DNA of 64,000 nucleotides, taken from assembly GCF_012524115.1 (NCBI RefSeq), contig NZ_JAAZWB010000084.1:160299-224298 (forward strand), given 5' to 3'. Origin of the DNA: Bacillus sp. RO1. Lineage in GTDB: Bacteria > Bacillota > Bacilli > Bacillales > Bacillaceae_I. Under the pieces are notes generated by a model. It was not told the origin of the DNA, did not search any database, and saw nothing but the letters and a program-made list of their open reading frames with translations. Below are positions 23,620-31,285 of the stretch, one piece after another. The translations under genes and the position numbers were made by a program. The stretch's first letter is position 1. The number at the start of each line of letters is the position of its first letter.

Positions 23620-26600
23620 GTGAAGAAAATTGCAAGACTTTTCTTGGCGGGTTTAATTATTGTTGCCATCGCTTTGACGTCCAATGAGGAGGTAGCTTTT
23701 GCTGCTTCCTCTCCTTATGATGTTCCGTCAAGTGTCAGAAATGGATGGGACGATAAGCCTGGTGGCAAAACTTTTAATATGACAACTGGTCGTAAACTAG
23801 TTTATGACGTTTATTCACATAAATACATTGATGGTGGATTTCAAATAACCAATCGGAATTTTAACAACAGAGGAAGCCAACCATATTTAAACTTTAGAGG
23901 TTGGGCAGTTCTATTCGGACATAAAAGACACACTTCTACAAATCATGATACGTATATAGTCGCTCAAAAAACTGGTAGTTCTGAGACAAAGATTTATTCT
24001 ACTATACCTATCAATCTATCAGCAACTAAGGAATTGGAATATAACAGTCAAGGTTCAACTGGACTTTATAATGAATGTTCTTCTACTGCTACAAATAAGG
24101 ACAATATAGAGTGTAACATGCAATATAATAATGTCGGTTTTGATGCCTATATTCCTCTAAATGAATTGTTCCAAAATAATAGAGATAATGTATCATGGCG
24201 TCTCTATATTGTTAAAAAAGTAGACAGTCATATTGTTTACTCACAACTAATCTTACCATTCGAATTCAATAATCGTTCGTTTAATACAGGAAAAATTGAT
24301 TTAACAAGTGGTATAAGTGCGAGTAACCTTATTATGAATGATTATCCTGTAATCAGAAGGACACAAGCAAAACAAACTGGAGTTTCCGGTCATGATCTTG
24401 GATATTTTCAAGAAAATAGAACGTATAACAGAATAGATGCAAATGAAACTGGAACTTCAGTATGGTATGGGGTTCGAAGTCCACATGATAATAACAATAA
24501 AAGGTGGGCAAATACGGCTTATTGGACTTTTGGTGGAGAACAAGCTGTTATAAAATTTACTCCAGAGGATACTAAGCCAGAGCATAAGCAACATGGTATA
24601 TCTAGTCATCGTTATCAAAACGGTAATGATTATTGGGCACAACCTAATGATAAAGTTAACATTCGCTTAAGAGGCTTTGACAATGATTCTTTACTCGAGC
24701 GTACTTCTATGCAATTAGATGGCAGCGGTTTAGCTAGAGTAAGGCATAGTTATAATGATGGAAATAAAAACTATGAATATTATACTCAAAGCTCGAGTAT
24801 TGATGTATTTTCGGGTGAAAAGTCGTATGAATCAAGTACAAAAAAAACCCGAGAAGCAACATTTCAAGTTTCAGGAAAAACCCATGGTCATTCCTATGAT
24901 GTGAATGCTTGGCACCAAGATAATGTAGGAAATTATATTGGATGGGTAGACACAAATTTAAGGCTTCGTATTGATGGTGTAGCACCCACTCATGTCTCAA
25001 ACAGCATACTTAATGCCAGGTACGTTAATGGTTCAGACTATTGGGTGCGGCCCAATGATTCTTTAAATGTAAGACTTAGACAAAATGACCCTCATTCAGG
25101 TAATAGAATACAATATTTGAGGTTAGATGGCAGTGGTCAAGACGTCAGGAGTTTGCATACATTTCATGGTTCAGAAACATATAATGAAAGGTTTCGATTA
25201 AGCGAAAATGATAGAGTGGCAATAGCCTCTGCATTGCGAGAAGAAGAAGAAAACTCTTCTTATGGGAAGGTATTATGGGGCGTTACACCTAAAACTCACG
25301 GTCATTCCTATGACGTTCTCTATTACTTTGAAGATAATGCAAGAAACTCTTCAACAGATTACACCTCCACTGGGAAAAAGATAAGAGTAGATGGAGAATC
25401 ACCTTTACTTGTAAGTGAATCAATTACAAATTACAGGTATAAAAATGGAAATGACTACTGGATTCGTCCCAACGATTCAGTCCAGGTTAGTATTAGAGGT
25501 AGAGATTATGACTCTGGCCTTAAAGATACTATGTTGAGTACAGGAAGCGGCTCTGATCGTAATATATCTGTTCATAGTTGGAGTGGCAGTGCTACAAATA
25601 TAACGCACACCCATAATAGTAACAAATTTACTGTATCCTCTCTAAATAGGTCTTACTCTAGTGGGAACATAAAAGAAGTTACTTTTAATGTGAAGGGAAT
25701 TTCCAATAGAGCTAGTCACGAAATTAGGCATCGTTTTTCTGATAACGTTGATAATATCTCTGAAGGAGACAACTATGGTTGGAGTGCTGCTGAAAAGTAT
25801 CTTAAGGTTGACGGTGACGTTCCTACAGCAACCTTTACCAATACACAACATACAACCGTAAGAGTTAACACAAGTGATATCGGATCAGGTGTTAAGAGCC
25901 TCCGCTACAGAACATCGAATAACAACGGTCAAAGCTATACAAGTTGGACAAGCTGGACGAATCAAAATAGTACAGACATCGTTCTATCAAATCATGGAGA
26001 ACATAGAATCCAGGTAGAAGTTCAGGATAATGTAGGTAATATAGGTGCCGCTACATCTAACATGTTTAAGTTTAATAATCCTCCAACTGCTGATTTTGTA
26101 TGGAGTCCTACAAATGTTTATAACAATACAAATGTACAATTTGAGAACAAATCAACAGATCCAGAGGGGGACATTTTAACTAATCAATGGTCCTATCAGG
26201 AACCTAATTCCACTTCGTGGGTGAATTTTTCCACTTTAGAAGACCCTTCAAGGACTTTTAACAAAAAGGGAGCATGGAAAGTTCGCCTAACTGTTAATGA
26301 CGGAGAATTTTCTGATACTGTTACTAAAAACTTAATCGTTCAAAATAGAGCTCCAGTAGCTAACTTTACCTATAGTCCAACTACCATCTATAACAATACG
26401 AATATTACATTTACAAATTCTAGTACAGACGCTGATTTGGATACATTATCATATCAGTGGTCATATCAAGAACCTCAGTCTTCATCTTGGGTCGATTTCT
26501 CTACCGCGGTAAACCCTACTAGAATATTAAATACACAGGGTGAATGGAAAATCAGACTGACTGCTTTCGACGGTTTAGTGAGTCACTCTGCTACCAAGAC

Positions 26601-27885
26601 TATTACCGTTAGAAACAGAGACCCTAAAGGTGGATTTAATTTTGATAAACCTGATTACTTGACGACTGATACAATCAAAATTACTTCCACTGCAAGTGAT
26701 CCAGATGGTGATCGCTTGATACATTTATATGAAATAACATCACCAAACAATCAAAAATTAACCTTTAATACAGAAAATCCAACTGTTACTAACTTAATAA
26801 GAGGGACTTATACAGTTAAACAAACGGTAACTGATCCTTTTGGCGGTAGCGTGACAGTAACAAAGAGTGTAGTGGTAAATGAAATAAACCTTAAAGCTAC
26901 ATCTATAGAGATTGTAGATGAGAGCAATAAACATGTATCTCACTTAGTAGTTGGTAGAAATTACAAAGCTAAAGTCATATATAGCAACACAGGAAACCTA
27001 GATATTTCAAAGCATAAGATTGGCTTATATGAGGAAAACACTCGTTTAACTGACTTAACTGTTAATACTATATCAAAGGCTTCAAGTTCAACAATTTATT
27101 TAACATTTACAGCAAGAAATCCAGGTCAGAAAACGTTTAGAGCTTTTGTTGACTACCCAGATGAAATTCTTGAATCAATTGAAACTGATAATGAGGCGCA
27201 TGTTTCACGGTTTGTAAACACGGAGCCGGTTGGCGGAATTGAACCGGATAAAGAAGAATATTGGATAGAAGATAATATATGTTTAAGAAGTACAGCTTAT
27301 GATCCAGATAACCATAGGATTACTATTCACTATAAAATAATACTACCAAGCGGAAAAGTGATAGAAAGCACTGAACCTAATTTCTGCTGGAAAGTTGAGG
27401 AACATGGCAATATTATCGTTGAGCAAACGGTAACAGATGAGTATGGTGAGAAAGACACCACTCAAACAATTATTGTCGTTAAAGACCTTTTTATAAAAGG
27501 AAAAGTTGACCATACAGATGATTGGTTAAAAATTCATGAAGGTCATGGCCATCCGGCTCACTTTTTCTATTCAGGAGAAACAATTATTCTTACTGGAAAT
27601 ACACCTGATGCTCCTTCAAATTATGTAAAAGCAACATTGATTACTGAAGATGTAAATGGCAGAGTAATAGAAGAAACTGTAATGTTAAATCCACAGTCAT
27701 TAGAAATTCATATCAATGATTTCTTTAAGGAGCTGTACATGAATCCTGAATATGCTATGAAAAAAGGGCCATTAATGGTTAACTTTGAAGTAGAATTCTA
27801 TAATGGAGCAGTAAGAAATGATATAGTATGGATTGAAATTTTAGGTTCAAGCTATAACGCTTTTGACTTGCATCAATCATACTAA
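23620..27885 (+). CDS. Giant secreted adhesin-like protein with PKD-like and CARDB-like domains
   Basis: 1421 aa, GTG start behind GAAAGGTGGC. Signal peptide of about 28 residues ending VAFA. Three modules of about 130 residues share a NG(N/S)DYW-x-(R/Q)PND motif near residues 334, 470 and 609. Two close PKD-like domains (PTADFVWSPTNVYNNT..., PVANFTYSPTTIYNNT...) lie near 822 and 910, a third diverged one near 1001, and a CARDB-like domain near 1090. The remaining C-terminal part has more beta domains. There is no LPxTG or C-terminal anchor, so it is probably held by a partner such as the Pro-rich protein. A mating-pair or pilus-tip adhesin is the likely role (inference). Confidence 0.75.
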   Translation: MKKIARLFLAGLIIVAIALTSNEEVAFAASSPYDVPSSVRNGWDDKPGGKTFNMTTGRKLVYDVYSHKYIDGGFQITNRNFNNRGSQPYLNFRGWAVLFGHKRHTSTNHDTYIVAQKTGSSETKIYSTIPINLSATKELEYNSQGSTGLYNECSSTATNKDNIECNMQYNNVGFDAYIPLNELFQNNRDNVSWRLYIVKKVDSHIVYSQLILPFEFNNRSFNTGKIDLTSGISASNLIMNDYPVIRRTQAKQTGVSGHDLGYFQENRTYNRIDANETGTSVWYGVRSPHDNNNKRWANTAYWTFGGEQAVIKFTPEDTKPEHKQHGISSHRYQNGNDYWAQPNDKVNIRLRGFDNDSLLERTSMQLDGSGLARVRHSYNDGNKNYEYYTQSSSIDVFSGEKSYESSTKKTREATFQVSGKTHGHSYDVNAWHQDNVGNYIGWVDTNLRLRIDGVAPTHVSNSILNARYVNGSDYWVRPNDSLNVRLRQNDPHSGNRIQYLRLDGSGQDVRSLHTFHGSETYNERFRLSENDRVAIASALREEEENSSYGKVLWGVTPKTHGHSYDVLYYFEDNARNSSTDYTSTGKKIRVDGESPLLVSESITNYRYKNGNDYWIRPNDSVQVSIRGRDYDSGLKDTMLSTGSGSDRNISVHSWSGSATNITHTHNSNKFTVSSLNRSYSSGNIKEVTFNVKGISNRASHEIRHRFSDNVDNISEGDNYGWSAAEKYLKVDGDVPTATFTNTQHTTVRVNTSDIGSGVKSLRYRTSNNNGQSYTSWTSWTNQNSTDIVLSNHGEHRIQVEVQDNVGNIGAATSNMFKFNNPPTADFVWSPTNVYNNTNVQFENKSTDPEGDILTNQWSYQEPNSTSWVNFSTLEDPSRTFNKKGAWKVRLTVNDGEFSDTVTKNLIVQNRAPVANFTYSPTTIYNNTNITFTNSSTDADLDTLSYQWSYQEPQSSSWVDFSTAVNPTRILNTQGEWKIRLTAFDGLVSHSATKTITVRNRDPKGGFNFDKPDYLTTDTIKITSTASDPDGDRLIHLYEITSPNNQKLTFNTENPTVTNLIRGTYTVKQTVTDPFGGSVTVTKSVVVNEINLKATSIEIVDESNKHVSHLVVGRNYKAKVIYSNTGNLDISKHKIGLYEENTRLTDLTVNTISKASSSTIYLTFTARNPGQKTFRAFVDYPDEILESIETDNEAHVSRFVNTEPVGGIEPDKEEYWIEDNICLRSTAYDPDNHRITIHYKIILPSGKVIESTEPNFCWKVEEHGNIIVEQTVTDEYGEKDTTQTIIVVKDLFIKGKVDHTDDWLKIHEGHGHPAHFFYSGETIILTGNTPDAPSNYVKATLITEDVNGRVIEETVMLNPQSLEIHINDFFKELYMNPEYAMKKGPLMVNFEVEFYNGAVRNDIVWIEILGSSYNAFDLHQSY

Positions 27886-27893
27886 TACGACTT

Positions 27894-27928
27894 AAAAACC
27901 TCTCTTTGCTTCGGCAGGAGAGGTTTTT
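27894..27928 (+). terminator. Terminator of the adhesin operon
   Basis: AAAAACCTCTC pairs with GAGAGGTTTTT around a 13-nt loop and ends in TTTTTATTTTAT. Confidence 0.8.
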
Positions 27929-28163
27929 ATTTTATAGGTAGAAAGCACTTAATTATTGTAGTTTTAGTAAACTGTAGGTGTTATAATAATTTTGATATTA
28001 TTCCAAAAAAAGGAGGAAATTATCAAGTTTACGCTGATAAATAGGTCAATTGATATTATAAGATTATATAAATATGTAATATAATATTTGAATCCACCAC
28101 TTTTCTATATTTATTCATTTATTCTTAAAATAAGGATTATTTTAAATAAGTGAGGGTATATTA

Positions 28164-28544
28164 ATGAAAAGTAAAAATAAATGTATTAGAGAAGGTTGTT
28201 TTATGATTATGAAAGCGGATCGAAAGTTTCACTTAAGAAAACGAATCATTATTCTTAAAGAGGAAGATATTGTTGTCGAGTTACTAACCCTGTTGAAAAG
28301 TGGAGTATGGGAAACGGATCATGACTTTAAAGAAACAGTTGAAACTATTCTTACCGCATCAAGGGAACGAGTTATTTCAGAATTATCACCTTTAGAAAAA
28401 AAACGGGTAACCCTAGTGAATAATATTGAGGAAATTGAATTAAATACTTTACAATATAATTATATTGTTAACACATATACTGAAGATACATTTAAAGAAT
28501 TATTAGATATTGAGTTTAGCACTAAAACTTTAAAATTAAACTAA
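28164..28544 (+). CDS. Hypothetical protein (126 aa)
   Basis: ATG 28164 follows AGTGAGGG; a second in-frame ATG at 28203 is an alternative start. The product is soluble, helical and charged (VELLTLLKSGVWETDHDF..., then VISELSPLEKKRVTLVNN). No motif is recognised. An extended -10 (TGTTATAAT) lies near 27990. The 28000-28160 stretch also has an AGGAGG at 28011 followed by a short frame without a standard start. First gene of the cargo cluster. Confidence 0.5.
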   Translation: MKSKNKCIREGCFMIMKADRKFHLRKRIIILKEEDIVVELLTLLKSGVWETDHDFKETVETILTASRERVISELSPLEKKRVTLVNNIEEIELNTLQYNYIVNTYTEDTFKELLDIEFSTKTLKLN

Positions 28545-28546
28545 AG

Positions 28547-28584
28547 GACACTTGCTTTCTTCATTAGGAAGCAATGTCTTTTTT
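28547..28584 (+). terminator. Terminator after the 126-aa gene
   Basis: GACACTTGCTTTC pairs with GGAAGCAATGTC (minor mismatch) around TTCATTA, and a run of T residues follows. It isolates the next leader (28703-28773) from upstream transcription. Confidence 0.7.
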
Positions 28585-28702
28585 ATTTAGTACTTTTTTT
28601 GTATGGTATAAATAAGGTATAATAAATTTATTAAGATTTCTTTATTTTTCATTTTTCAAAGCGTCAGCAATCAGCTTGACAGCGGATATATAAGAGTTGA
28701 TT

Positions 28703-28773
28703 GGCCTCTGGGTCAAGGTTTAACGAATGAAACCATTCGTCGTTTATAAAACCTTGTTCCAGGGGTCTTTTTG
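28703..28773 (+). promoter_or_regulatory. Leader attenuator L5 before the cargo operon
   Basis: A three-part hairpin: CCTCTGG with CCAGGGG (outer), CAAGGTTT with AAACCTTG (middle, perfect 8 bp), ACGAATG with CATTCGT (inner, perfect 7 bp), then GTCTTTTTG. A TATAAT lies upstream at 28617. The preceding gene already has its own terminator, so this hairpin is in the 5' leader of the next operon, 50 nt before its start codon. Confidence 0.6.
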
Positions 28774-28823
28774 CGTTTTGGCAAAAATCTTAATAATAAA
28801 CTTTTAGAAAGGGTGTTTTTTGT

Positions 28824-29405
28824 ATGAAAGATTGTAGTAACTATGGTGAAAAGAAAGGATTAGGTATGTTCAAGTTGACATGTTTTTCACCTGTACCTGC
28901 TAAGGAGATTGGAAATTTATTAAAGGGTTTTAGATTCAAACATATTGCTAATGAATTTGTTTGGGAAGTAGATGGGCATTGTTTTCGGATTGTACCGTTC
29001 GGTACTCAAGGTAATTCCCAAACGCAATATGGTTACCGTGTGTATTTTAATGGTTCCATTGATGGAGGTTTATACCTGTTCGAATTATCCATGGGCTGCC
29101 TTAACCCAACAATCAATGCTGTCGAATATGACCTTATATTCAAAGGTAAAAAACAAGAAGATTGGATTAAGGACCTATTAAAAAGACCTTCCTATACACC
29201 TCAACAAGTGAGAGGGATCTTCTCTAAGGGGAATGTGAATGTTATTTGTTTGCCTAACCAAATTGTAAATTTACAGATTAGGAAAAAGCATTCAAAAGCA
29301 TTTAAACTAATTGAGTTACTAAAGGAAGTTGAGAATATTAAAGAGGAATTAAAGCCCGTAAAATACGATTTATTTTCTGCTTATGAGGAGGTTGTGGCTA
29401 TATGA
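28824..29405 (+). CDS. Hypothetical protein (193 aa)
   Basis: ATG 28824 behind GAAAGGG; ATG 28866 is an alternative. Soluble mixed alpha/beta protein with segments such as FVWEVDGHCFRIVPFG and GYRVYFNGSIDGGLYLF. No family recognised and no signal peptide. It overlaps the next gene by 4 nt (ATGA), so they are co-translated. Likely an accessory or host-interaction gene of the element (inference). Confidence 0.55.
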   Translation: MKDCSNYGEKKGLGMFKLTCFSPVPAKEIGNLLKGFRFKHIANEFVWEVDGHCFRIVPFGTQGNSQTQYGYRVYFNGSIDGGLYLFELSMGCLNPTINAVEYDLIFKGKKQEDWIKDLLKRPSYTPQQVRGIFSKGNVNVICLPNQIVNLQIRKKHSKAFKLIELLKEVENIKEELKPVKYDLFSAYEEVVAI

Positions 29406-29806
29406 AATATGAATTTCATACTTCAAAGTCCTGTTTCTTAGTGGATAGTAGTCGTCTATTTAAAGATGGTGAACTTATTGCAGAAGGGACTATTTTTCCT
29501 TTTCAAATCTTACTTGGTATGCCGGCTATTCTTATTGTAACGCATTCTGAGTATTGTCCACCTCAGTTTCTAAAAACTGAGACTATCACTTCTGTTTTAG
29601 CAGCAAATGAATACTTAGATGGAGAGCCTGCTAAGAAACATTTATTTGAGATCTCATACAGATTTAAAGCGGATCAACATGAACAAGTGTTGCACTTCCT
29701 AATACCTGGAGTGGATTCGGAACATGCAAGAAGCATATTCACTCATTTTCTTCCTGAAACTGTTGTAGAAAAAATTACTCAACAAACAGGGAAATCAGTC
29801 GCATGA
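29402..29806 (+). CDS. Hypothetical protein (134 aa)
   Basis: Overlaps the preceding gene by 4 nt, with GAGGAGGTTG as ribosome binding site. Beta-rich soluble protein (SCFLVDSSRLFKDGELIAEG...). No motif, signal peptide or family recognised. Part of the operon behind leader L5. Confidence 0.52.
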   Translation: MKYEFHTSKSCFLVDSSRLFKDGELIAEGTIFPFQILLGMPAILIVTHSEYCPPQFLKTETITSVLAANEYLDGEPAKKHLFEISYRFKADQHEQVLHFLIPGVDSEHARSIFTHFLPETVVEKITQQTGKSVA

Positions 29807-29837
29807 AATCCACAAGAAGAGAAGGTGAGAGAGGTTG

Positions 29838-29972
29838 ATGAAAGATATCTCTAAAATCTATAAAAAACTTATCACAACTGACGACGAGTACAAGAAATTT
29901 GTCATAGTAGATAATCTAGATCCTCGCACCGCTAAGATGGTATTAATGAACTTAGTGCTAAATAAGAAATAA
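29838..29972 (+). CDS. 44-aa small soluble protein
   Basis: ATG 29838 behind GAGAGAGG. The product starts MKDISKIYKKLITTDDEYKK; charged and helical, without a membrane segment. It sits between the 134-aa and 64-aa genes with short gaps, so it probably belongs to the same operon. No family recognised. Confidence 0.5.
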   Translation: MKDISKIYKKLITTDDEYKKFVIVDNLDPRTAKMVLMNLVLNKK

Positions 29973-29986
29973 CAGGGAGAATACGC

Positions 29987-30181
29987 ATGTTTCAAGAAAA
30001 GCAGCGGTGTCTTTATAAAGGCTACCTTATTAATAAAAGTGGTTATGTAAAAGAAACCGTTACATTTCCTATTGAAGAGTTTGAGAGTTTCATTAGAACA
30101 AATAAAAGTGTTGCCAGGCTTATTGTCTGTGATATGCAAGGAAAATTAATTAAAGACACAGCAACAAGTGTAGCAGGTTAA
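29987..30181 (+). CDS. Hypothetical protein (64 aa)
   Basis: ATG 29987 behind ACAGGGAGAATACGC. Small mixed alpha/beta protein (MFQEKQRCLYKGYLIN..., with VARLIVCDMQGKLI near the C-terminus). It lies 14 nt after the 44-aa gene. No recognised family. The 80 bp downstream contain GGGAG/CTCCC words able to form a weak hairpin before the next gene. Confidence 0.5.
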   Translation: MFQEKQRCLYKGYLINKSGYVKETVTFPIEEFESFIRTNKSVARLIVCDMQGKLIKDTATSVAG

Positions 30182-30264
30182 AACTTCATAAACCCTTTCT
30201 AGTAGGGAGTACCTAATTCCGCTCCCAAATATACTAGATAATAGGGAGCTATGGAGGTATTGAG

Positions 30265-31221
30265 ATGGAGAAAAGTTGTGATAACTGCAAGTTCAATATG
30301 CAGCAAACTCACTTTGATATAAAACTATGCAAAAAATGTTCAAGAACTAATAGAGCTTTCTTTGAGCCCATTCAAGAGGAAGAAGTAATACTATCAGCAG
30401 CTGACATAATGGAAGGTTTTTTAAGGGATGGCGCATATTTAGCGATGAAGCAACATAAGAGTCAACTTGAAGCCCTTAAAAGCGAAGTTCATTATCGCTT
30501 AAAGGATAGTGAAGTAAGAAGGCATGAATATGAAAAGCATAATGTAGTTGCTAAGTTTATTCGTAAACCTATTACTAAAGTGGACAGTCCTGGTTTAATT
30601 GAAAATCTTTTCTGTTTTTTACATGACCAGATTGTTTGTAGTGTTATTAAATTAGATACTACCTTAATTAAAAAGGAGCTTCCAGAGGAGCTAGTGGCGC
30701 TTAAGGAGTTTGAACTTCCATCTTCCTACTATGTAAAGCCTAGCTTTAACAAGAATGGAAAAGAGTTGCTGGCTGTAGAAGATACTTATTCATTTGGCGA
30801 AATGTCGCTTGACCACCTGGTAAAACGGTTTGTGCCGCTCCAAGAAAGAGTGAAGGCGCAAGAAGAAGAGTACGAATCAATAAAAAAGAAAATGATAGCA
30901 TGCGAAAAGCTGAAGGAGAGCAAAAAATTGCCCCACGAGTTCGGCTCAGTTTCGTTAGTTGCCAATCGTCCCACCTTTGACATAGAAAAGATCCTAAGAG
31001 TGTACGGGGAGGAGTTCTTGGTCAACTATGCTGTGCCGGAGACTGCTGCGTTACAGTCGCTAATAGAGAATCGTATTCTACCCCAATCAGAGGTAGAGCG
31101 TTTTAAACAAATAATTGATTACAGATTAGACTTTGTGATGATGAATCTTGAAGTGGAGAGAAGGATTACTTCTCAATTCCAACGGATGTCCATTCAAAAA
31201 TCATTAAGTTTATTCGCGTAA
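30265..31221 (+). CDS. Zinc-ribbon protein of unknown function, beside dndC
   Basis: 318 aa, ATG behind ATGGAGGTATTG. The first 30 residues contain CDNC and CKKC separated by 14 residues, a CX2C-X14-CX2C zinc ribbon. The rest is helical and charged, with a coiled-coil-like stretch near 200-225 (VPLQERVKAQEEEYESIKKK). No enzymatic motif. It lies 64 nt before the DndC-like gene with a hairpin between them. A nucleic-acid-binding partner is possible, but this is inference. Confidence 0.55.
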   Translation: MEKSCDNCKFNMQQTHFDIKLCKKCSRTNRAFFEPIQEEEVILSAADIMEGFLRDGAYLAMKQHKSQLEALKSEVHYRLKDSEVRRHEYEKHNVVAKFIRKPITKVDSPGLIENLFCFLHDQIVCSVIKLDTTLIKKELPEELVALKEFELPSSYYVKPSFNKNGKELLAVEDTYSFGEMSLDHLVKRFVPLQERVKAQEEEYESIKKKMIACEKLKESKKLPHEFGSVSLVANRPTFDIEKILRVYGEEFLVNYAVPETAALQSLIENRILPQSEVERFKQIIDYRLDFVMMNLEVERRITSQFQRMSIQKSLSLFA

Positions 31222-31232
31222 TAAGAGAAGAG

Positions 31233-31265
31233 AGACTTTTCCTAGTGATAGGAGGAGTCTTTTTT
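31233..31265 (+). terminator. Hairpin with T run before the DndC-like gene
   Basis: AGACTTTTCCT pairs with AGGAGGAGTCT using two wobble pairs, and five T residues follow. It lies between the zinc-ribbon stop and the dndC start, so it is either a partial terminator or another leader attenuator. Confidence 0.5.
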
Positions 31266-31285
31266 ATTATCGGGAGGAATGGATC

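Noticed and set aside
28011..28084. 20-codon frame after AGGAGG
   Set aside because: There is no ATG, GTG or TTG after the ribosome binding site; only ATT/ATC are in frame, and there is no supporting context.
6486..28773. Leaders as known metabolite riboswitches (GEMM, preQ1, ZTP, T-box)
   Set aside because: I looked for the conserved cores of these classes and found none; the hairpins share only their own TGGGAA/CCCACA core.
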